11,547 bases of DNA, taken from the NCBI GenBank assembly GCA_016937175.1, contig JAFGWL010000068.1:1-11547 (forward strand), given 5' to 3'. Each line of letters starts with the position of its first letter. The first letter of the stretch is position 1. Shown here piece by piece: positions 6,676 through 11,547 of the stretch. The position numbers were made by a program, and so were the translations under genes. Source of the stretch: Candidatus Mcinerneyibacteriota bacterium (GTDB lineage Bacteria; Macinerneyibacteriota; Macinerneyibacteria; Macinerneyibacteriales; DSCS01). Under the pieces are notes generated by a model, which was not told where the DNA came from, made no database searches, and saw only the letters and a list, made by a program, of their open reading frames with translations.

Positions 6676-8529
6676 TCAATCTCTTTGACGGGGCATGAGA
6701 AGAATCGTGGATCGGAGGTCTTCACAGTCCCGTGCTTTGTTCCAATGATCCAGAAAAGAACTCTCCTGAAGGAGTTGGGCTACAGCCATAAGAGCCCTGA
6801 GATGGTAGGTCCTCTCGTCGGCGGTTCCCAGGAGAATGAATACAGCGTGGACAGGAGGAGCTTCTTTTTCCCACAGAATCCCTTCTCTGCTTCTGGCCAG
6901 GACGATCTCAAACTTCCCCTCTCCGGGAATGATGATGTGCGGAATCGCGATGCCGGGAATGATATTTGTGGAGGAGGCCATCTCTCTTTTACAGAACTGA
7001 TCGATGATCTCTTCACGTGAAAGGCCCAGGCGTTGAGTGAGTTTTTCAGCCAGAAGCCCGAAGAACTCTTCGCGGTCCATCTGCTTATCGATATCCAGGA
7101 CGAGACTTCTTTTAATAAGTTTGTCAAAACGGTCTTCAGTGATATCGTCTCTGTCTTGAAGGATCATGAGAAGCTCTTTTTCCAATTCACGTGTAGAGGA
7201 GTCGGCTCCCAGATTTTTATCCATGATCCGTTCTGCCATAAGGACAAGGGCTGATTGTGTATGGGCGCATTTCCGGGCGAAAAGAAGATAGGCAGCCCCG
7301 ATAAAGAAAAGAAAGAGTCCCATGAGGAAAAGCGTCTTGGATCCCATCTCGATGATGAGATAGATGTAGGCTGCAATGGCTGCCAGCTGAAGAAGGGGAA
7401 AGAGAGGAGCTTTGAAGCTCGGTCTGTAATTTCTGATCCGGGAATAACGTATGATAATGAGAGAAAGGTTGTCAAAAATAAAGAGAAGCAGCATAAAAGC
7501 CGAAGCGATCTTGACCAGATCTTTAATATGGAGGAGAAGAATGGAGATAAGGATAAATAGCCCGGTCAGAAGAACAGAGATATAGGGGGTCTTGAACCGG
7601 CGGGAGACTTTGGATATAAGCGGGGGAAGGAGGCCGTCACGGCTCATGGCCATGGGGGAACGGGATGCGGACATGATCCCCGCGTTGGCTGTGGTGATAA
7701 AGGCGAAGATGGCCGCCAATGCCAGAAGAAGCCTTCCCGGAAGCCCGGAAAAGACACCGGCTGCGTCCGAGACCGGAGTCAGCGTCGTGATAAGAGAGTT
7801 GTGGGGGAGGACCCCGACGACGATGGCCACGACGATCACGTAGATGATGTTCACACTGACAAAAGCGTAAAGCATGGCTTTAGGGAGGTTCCTGGCTGAG
7901 TCTTTTATCTCTTCAGCCATATCGGCGATCTTTGTGAGTCCTCCGAAGGATATGAAGACCATGCCCGTGGCAGCAAAAAGGGCAGCATATCCTTTCCTGA
8001 GGAAAAAGTTGAAGTGCTGGGATCTCATGGCAGGATATCCGAAGATCATAAACAACCCCAGAATGGCCAGCAGAAAGACTACAAGGACACTTTGCAGTTT
8101 CCCGGAATGCTTTGTGCTGACGAGATTGAGAAGAGTAAAAAAGACTGTAAAGAAGGCTGCGATCAGGCGGATATGAAATTCCGATAGATGTGGATTGAAA
8201 AGAAGGGCGAAGGTCCCGATCCCCACCAGTGCGAAGGCGCTTTTAGAAGCAATGGAAAACCAGTTGGCGATCCCGGCGGCAAACCCGGCAGGAGTACCGA
8301 TGATCCGGTTGATATAAAAATAGGTTCCGCCGGCTTTGGGCATGGCCGTGGCCAGTTCTGCTTTGGCAAAAATTGTCGGGATCATAAGCATGCCGGCCAG
8401 GAAATAGGCCACGACTACAGATGGGCCGGTCATGGAATAAGCCAGGCCGGGCAGAACGAAAAGCCCTGAGCTTATCATAGCTCCAGCAGCGATGCTGAAC
8501 GCATTGAAGAGGGAAAGTTCTTTCTTCAT
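6676..8529 (-). CDS. APC-superfamily amino acid permease fused to a PTS EIIA-type domain
   Basis: A 617-residue fusion. Residues 1-418 form an APC-type amino acid/polyamine permease with about 12 hydrophobic segments. The N-terminal unwound-helix motif is AAGAMISSGLFVLPG (14-28), and further family features are AELATAMPKAGGTYFYI (57-73) and FGGLTKIADMAEEIKDSARN (195-214). Residues 420-470 are a charged cytoplasmic linker. Residues about 475-612 match the EIIA domain of the fructose/mannitol/nitrogen PTS class: CKREMASSTNIIPGIAIPH places the phospho-accepting histidine at H531, and DERTYHLRAL gives the second conserved histidine, H576. The likely role is inner-membrane uptake or exchange of an amino acid, with activity tuned by phosphorylation of H531; substrate and control are inference. 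No EI or HPr gene is in the window. ATG at 8529 has AAAGGAG upstream, and tatD follows directly. Confidence 0.88.
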   Translation of the reverse strand: MKKELSLFNAFSIAAGAMISSGLFVLPGLAYSMTGPSVVVAYFLAGMLMIPTIFAKAELATAMPKAGGTYFYINRIIGTPAGFAAGIANWFSIASKSAFALVGIGTFALLFNPHLSEFHIRLIAAFFTVFFTLLNLVSTKHSGKLQSVLVVFLLAILGLFMIFGYPAMRSQHFNFFLRKGYAALFAATGMVFISFGGLTKIADMAEEIKDSARNLPKAMLYAFVSVNIIYVIVVAIVVGVLPHNSLITTLTPVSDAAGVFSGLPGRLLLALAAIFAFITTANAGIMSASRSPMAMSRDGLLPPLISKVSRRFKTPYISVLLTGLFILISILLLHIKDLVKIASAFMLLLFIFDNLSLIIIRYSRIRNYRPSFKAPLFPLLQLAAIAAYIYLIIEMGSKTLFLMGLFLFFIGAAYLLFARKCAHTQSALVLMAERIMDKNLGADSSTRELEKELLMILQDRDDITEDRFDKLIKRSLVLDIDKQMDREEFFGLLAEKLTQRLGLSREEIIDQFCKREMASSTNIIPGIAIPHIIIPGEGKFEIVLARSREGILWEKEAPPVHAVFILLGTADERTYHLRALMAVAQLLQESSFLDHWNKARDCEDLRSTILLMPRQRD

Positions 8530-8551
8530 AAACTCCTTTCAGTCCTCTTCT

Positions 8552-8580
8552 ATTCTACGGGAAACTCAAAATTTTATCAA
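8552..8580 (-). promoter_or_regulatory. Promoter for permease-tatD
   Basis: On the minus strand, TTGATA (8575-8580), a 17-base spacer and TAGAAT (8552-8557). The predicted start near 8545 leaves a short leader of about 15 bases with AAAGGAG before the ATG at 8529. Its -35 lies 15 bases from the -35 of the divergent nrdD promoter. Confidence 0.6.
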
Positions 8581-8595
8581 ATGAAAAAACTCTCC

Positions 8596-8624
8596 TTGAC
8601 GTTCTGGAAAAAGGACTATATATT
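8596..8624 (+). promoter_or_regulatory. Promoter for nrdD-nrdG
   Basis: TTGACG (8596-8601), a 17-base spacer and TATATT (8619-8624). The start would fall near 8631, about 50 bases before the nrdD ATG. The -10 lies inside the first NrdR-box-like palindrome. Confidence 0.7.
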
Positions 8625-8628
8625 GTAT
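8613..8628 (+). promoter_or_regulatory. NrdR box 1 (overlaps the -10)
   Basis: The 16-base site GGACTATATATTGTAT matches the NrdR consensus acaCwAtATaTwGtgt at 13 positions, including the whole central CTATATATTG. It covers the -10 element, as expected for repression of ribonucleotide reductase by NrdR. Confidence 0.72.
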
Positions 8629-8644
8629 GTAAACATGTGGCAAC

Positions 8645-8660
8645 ATACCATATATAGATT
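8645..8660 (+). promoter_or_regulatory. NrdR box 2
   Basis: ATACCATATATAGATT matches the NrdR consensus at about 12 of 16 positions, with one mismatch in the central ten bases. It starts 32 bp after box 1, or three helical turns, the usual spacing of paired NrdR boxes. It lies in the transcribed leader. Confidence 0.65.
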
Positions 8661-8679
8661 TAAGTGCAAGGGAGGCTTT

Positions 8680-10734
8680 ATGTTAGAGCGTATTGTGAAA
8701 CGTAACGGGGAGAGGGTTCCCTTTGACCGGGAGAAGATAGAAGAGGCTATCTACAAGGCTGCAAAGGCCGTCGGAGGCTATAACAGGACGTTGGCCCGGT
8801 CTCTGACGGAAAAAGTGGTCTCTTCTCTTGAAGACTCCTTTGAGGGACGCGTTCCAGGGGTTGAGGATATACAAGATATCGTAGAAAAAACTCTCATTGA
8901 AAACGGCCATGCCAGGACAGCGAAAGCTTATATCCTCTACCGGAAAGAGCAGGAAGTCCTCCGGGAAGCCGAAAAGGTCCTGATTGATGTGGAGAAGACC
9001 ATCGACGGCTATATCGGCATGAAGGATTGGCGTGTCAACGAGAATTCAAACTCGGGATACTCTTTTTCAGGGCTTCTTATGCATACGGCAGGAAGTGTCA
9101 TCGCGAATTATACTTTGAAAAAAGTCTATACGTCGGAGATCGCCCAGGCCCATATCAACGGTGATTTTCATATTCATGACCTTTCCATGGGGATTGCCGG
9201 ATATTGTGCCGGATGGTCGATTAAAGAACTTCTATGGGAGGGTTTCAACGGTGTACCCGGCAAGGTGGAATCGGGGCCTCCCCGACACCTACATTCTGCC
9301 TTGATGCAGATGGTCAATTTTCTCGGGACCATGCAGAATGAATGGGCCGGGGCCCAGGCCTTTTCCTCCTTTGACACCTACCTGGCCCCTTATGTGCGCC
9401 GGGACGGCCTCTCTTATGAAGAGGTGAAACAAGCCATACAGACCTTTGTCTTTAACCTTAATATAGCATCACGCTGGGGCGGACAGACACCCTTTACAAA
9501 TCTTACCTTTGACTGGAGTGTCCCTGAAGACATGAAAGACCAGCAGGCTGTATGGGGCGGGTCTCTCATCGATACACCTTATAAGGATTTCCAGAAAGAG
9601 ATGGACATGATCAACAGGGCTTTCCTGGAAGTGATGATAGAAGGTGATTCCAAAGGAAGGATTTTTACCTTCCCCATCCCTACTTACAACATCACACGCG
9701 ATTTCCAATGGGAGAGCGAGAATGCCGGGCTTCTCTTTGAGATGACGGCAAAATACGGGATCCCTTACTTTCAGAATTTTGTCAACAGTTCTTTGAAACC
9801 TTCCGATGTCCGCTCCATGTGCTGCAGGCTTCAACTGGACCTCAGGGAGCTGAAGAGCAGGACCGGGGGGTTGTTCGGAAGTGGAGAAAAAACGGGCAGT
9901 ATCGGTGTGGTGACTATCAACCTGCCCAGGATAGGGTATCTCTCCCGTTCAAAAGCAGAGTTTTTCGGGCGGCTTGAGTATCTCATGGACTTGGCTCGTG
10001 AATCCCTGGAAATAAAGAGGAAAGTCGTAAAAAAGAATATGGAAAACGGTCTATTGCCTTATTCCAAACGCTATCTGGGAACATTAGACGGCCATTTCAA
10101 CACCATAGGGCTAGTGGGAATGAACGAAGCCCTCCTTAATTTCACGGGGAATGACATCGGCTCTCCTGCAGGACGTGAGGACGCCCTGGAGATTCTCCGT
10201 TTTATGAGGAATAAATTGGCTGACTATCAGGAACAGACGGGCAATATTTACAACCTGGAGGCGACACCGGCCGAAGGAACCTCTTACAGGCTTGCAAAAA
10301 TGGACAAAGAGCGTTTCCCGGAGATCATTACCCAGGGGCAGGAAGAGCCCTATTATACCAACTCTTCCCAGTTGCCGGTCAATTATACATCGGATGTCTT
10401 TACTGTCCTGGACAACCAGAATGAGATCCAGGCTCAATATAACGGAGGGACTGTGGTCCATATCTTCCTCGGCGAAACCGCCCCGGGCTATGAAGCCGTG
10501 CGTGAACTCATCAAAAAGGTGGCTTATAATTATAAGATCCCCTATTTTACCATCTCACCCACATTCTCGGTCTGCGAGGAACACGGATATGTCAGGGGGA
10601 AAAAGGAGACCTGCCCCCGTTGCGGGAAAGAGATGGAAGTCTACAGCCGGGTGGTGGGATATTACAGACCCGTAAAACTCTGGAATAAAGGAAAAAAAGA
10701 GGAGTTTAAAGAACGTGTGCCCTTTGTCATGTAA
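8680..10734 (+). CDS. nrdD: Anaerobic (class III) ribonucleoside-triphosphate reductase
   Basis: Glycyl-radical enzyme reducing ribonucleoside triphosphates to dNTPs without oxygen. The start is ATG at 8680 (GGGAGG 4 bases upstream); an in-frame ATG at 8581 would place coding sequence over the promoter and has no ribosome site. 684 residues. An N-terminal ATP-cone (about 1-92, with VKRNGERVPFDREKI) is the site for allosteric control by ATP/dATP. The catalytic barrel includes HIHDL (164-168), the active-site RSMCCRLQ with Cys381/Cys382 as candidate thiyl radical residues, and EATPAEGTSYR (527-537), a class III signature. The C-terminus has a zinc site (Cys632, Cys645, Cys648, possibly His635) and the glycyl radical loop RVVGYYRPV with Gly660. 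The loop form RPVKLWNKGK belongs to the non-enterobacterial NrdD branch. Paired with nrdG, which starts within its last codons; NrdR control is predicted. Confidence 0.96.
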   Translation: MLERIVKRNGERVPFDREKIEEAIYKAAKAVGGYNRTLARSLTEKVVSSLEDSFEGRVPGVEDIQDIVEKTLIENGHARTAKAYILYRKEQEVLREAEKVLIDVEKTIDGYIGMKDWRVNENSNSGYSFSGLLMHTAGSVIANYTLKKVYTSEIAQAHINGDFHIHDLSMGIAGYCAGWSIKELLWEGFNGVPGKVESGPPRHLHSALMQMVNFLGTMQNEWAGAQAFSSFDTYLAPYVRRDGLSYEEVKQAIQTFVFNLNIASRWGGQTPFTNLTFDWSVPEDMKDQQAVWGGSLIDTPYKDFQKEMDMINRAFLEVMIEGDSKGRIFTFPIPTYNITRDFQWESENAGLLFEMTAKYGIPYFQNFVNSSLKPSDVRSMCCRLQLDLRELKSRTGGLFGSGEKTGSIGVVTINLPRIGYLSRSKAEFFGRLEYLMDLARESLEIKRKVVKKNMENGLLPYSKRYLGTLDGHFNTIGLVGMNEALLNFTGNDIGSPAGREDALEILRFMRNKLADYQEQTGNIYNLEATPAEGTSYRLAKMDKERFPEIITQGQEEPYYTNSSQLPVNYTSDVFTVLDNQNEIQAQYNGGTVVHIFLGETAPGYEAVRELIKKVAYNYKIPYFTISPTFSVCEEHGYVRGKKETCPRCGKEMEVYSRVVGYYRPVKLWNKGKKEEFKERVPFVM

Positions 10735-11419
10735 TTTCCTTGGCAGGATCGCTTCTCCTCCGGGGATCTCTCTTATCGATTATCCCGGACGAGTGGCGGC
10801 CCTGGTCTTTTTTCAGGGTTGTAATTTCAGATGCCCCTATTGTCACAATCATTCCCTTATTACGGCAGGGCCCGGCGAAAGCGATGAAGATGTCCTCAGC
10901 CGCCTCCGGGAAATGAGAAGGCTGGCAGATGCCCTGGTGATTACAGGGGGAGAGCCCACATGGGGAGAGGGGCTTATCCCATTTATTGAAAAGGCAGCCG
11001 GCCTCGGGTATCAGGTGAAGCTGGATACCAACGGTTCTCGCCCGGGGCTCCTCGAAGAGCTCCTCGACCGGAGCTGCCTTGCTTATGTCGCCATGGATCT
11101 CAAACATACCCCGGAGAAGTATCCTGAGGCCTGCGGTGTGCAAGCGGACCTGGACGACATCCGCAGGAGTGTGGAGATCATAAGGGAAAAGGCCCCTGCT
11201 TATGAATACAGGACGACTCTGGTCCCGGGGATGCATACGGCAGAGGATGTCTCGGAGATCATCCGGTCCTTTTCTCTCGGTGAGGGGACACCTTATTTCC
11301 TGCAGAAGTATATTCCCCGGGAAGGTACCGGTTTCCCCGCGTGGGGGCTCAAAGAATGGCAGGAAATGACGGCCGTGTTCCGGCCTCTTGCTCACATAGG
11401 GATCAGGGAGGATCTGTGA
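10715..11419 (+). CDS. nrdG: Anaerobic ribonucleotide reductase activating protein (radical SAM)
   Basis: Activase that uses a [4Fe-4S] cluster and SAM to place the glycyl radical on NrdD Gly660. 234 residues, longer than E. coli NrdG (about 150) and of the type common in thermophilic and other anaerobes. SLIDYPGR (19-26) precedes the cluster motif in FQGCNFRCPYCHN (Cys36, Cys40, Cys43, CxxxCxxC). VITGGEP (75-81) is the SAM-binding glycine motif, and LDTNGSRP (103-110) and AMDLKH (126-131) follow. GTG at 10715 has AGAGGAG ten bases upstream and overlaps the end of nrdD by 20 bases; a TTG at 10724 is a possible alternative. Tight overlap with nrdD implies coupled translation of enzyme and activase. 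This fold is close to pyruvate formate-lyase activases, but the neighbouring nrdD decides the call. Confidence 0.93.
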   Translation: MCPLSCNFLGRIASPPGISLIDYPGRVAALVFFQGCNFRCPYCHNHSLITAGPGESDEDVLSRLREMRRLADALVITGGEPTWGEGLIPFIEKAAGLGYQVKLDTNGSRPGLLEELLDRSCLAYVAMDLKHTPEKYPEACGVQADLDDIRRSVEIIREKAPAYEYRTTLVPGMHTAEDVSEIIRSFSLGEGTPYFLQKYIPREGTGFPAWGLKEWQEMTAVFRPLAHIGIREDL

Positions 11420-11547
11420 ACGAACTGATCGCGGCCATGCTCACCCCTGCAGTCATGATCAACGTCTGCGGACTTTTACTCCTTTCCACAGCCAACAGAA
11501 ACTCAAGGATCATCGACCGGATCCGGCAAATAAATGTTTTGCTGATA
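11416..11547 (+). CDS. DUF2721-family membrane protein, 3' end missing
   Basis: The frame starting at GTG 11416 runs open to the window edge, giving 44 residues. The start overlaps the nrdG stop in a GTGA, typical of coupled translation. The residues LTPAVMINVCGLLLLSTANR followed by RIIDRIRQIN match the N-terminus of DUF2721 proteins as I remember the family: a first transmembrane helix and then an Arg-rich turn (SRIIDRIR). DUF2721 proteins are small predicted inner-membrane proteins with no established function. Being third in the nrdD-nrdG transcript suggests co-expression, but a role in nucleotide reduction is not implied. The C-terminal part lies outside the window. Confidence 0.7.
   Translation, partial: MNELIAAMLTPAVMINVCGLLLLSTANRNSRIIDRIRQINVLLI

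Noticed and set aside
8581-8679. N-terminal extension of NrdD by 33 residues from an ATG at 8581
   Set aside because: It would be coding across the -35, the -10 and both NrdR boxes, has no ribosome site, and the ATP-cone begins naturally at the ATG at 8680 with a strong GGGAGG.
10727-11395. Minus-strand open frame opposite nrdG
   Set aside because: The sense frame contains the complete NrdG motif set; the antisense product has no recognisable domain.
1-11547. CRISPR arrays, insertion sequences, phage or toxin-antitoxin genes
   Set aside because: No regularly spaced repeats, no transposase or integrase motifs, and essentially all space is taken by housekeeping genes.

Overview
The window is a compact, ordinary-looking stretch of a bacterial chromosome with ten protein genes (the first and last cut by the window edges), one tRNA and the RNase P RNA. 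Genes are packed with short gaps or overlaps, and no insertion sequence, CRISPR array or phage gene is visible. An oxygen-independent heme-type radical SAM enzyme, a class III (oxygen-sensitive) ribonucleotide reductase with its activase, and a lipoprotein whose residue after the lipobox cysteine suits outer-membrane sorting suggest an anaerobic, probably diderm bacterium. Alanine racemase implies peptidoglycan. A spirochete-like lineage or an anaerobic candidate phylum would fit, but the phylum cannot be fixed from sequence reading alone.

Layout: a plus-strand pair, hemZ-like and an RluD-family pseudouridine synthase, runs from the left edge to 1944. It meets tail to tail a minus-strand pair, a TPR lipoprotein and alr (3889 down to 1941). 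Around 3925-4013 two sigma70-type promoters sit back to back, one for lipoprotein-alr and one for an elongator tRNA-Met that is followed by an intrinsic terminator. Next on the plus strand come a coiled-coil/zinc-ribbon protein, RNase HI and rnpB. They meet tail to tail a minus-strand pair, an APC permease with a C-terminal PTS EIIA domain followed by a TatD-type hydrolase. A second divergent promoter region (8552-8660) separates that pair from the plus-strand nrdD, nrdG and a DUF2721 gene that runs off the right edge.

How the genes work together: nrdD and nrdG are a self-contained module for making dNTPs without oxygen. The nrdD promoter carries two NrdR-box-like palindromes 32 bp apart, one covering the -10 element, so repression by NrdR in response to dATP/ATP is predicted. 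The zinc-ribbon gene, rnhA and rnpB form an RNA/nucleic-acid housekeeping cluster in which the rnpB promoter overlaps the rnhA stop codon. The permease-EIIA fusion suggests amino-acid transport controlled by PTS phosphorylation. No clearly new multi-gene system was found. The most distinctive points are the NrdR operator pair, the permease-EIIA fusion, the terminator just ahead of the zinc-ribbon gene, and the very tight rnpB/tatD convergence.
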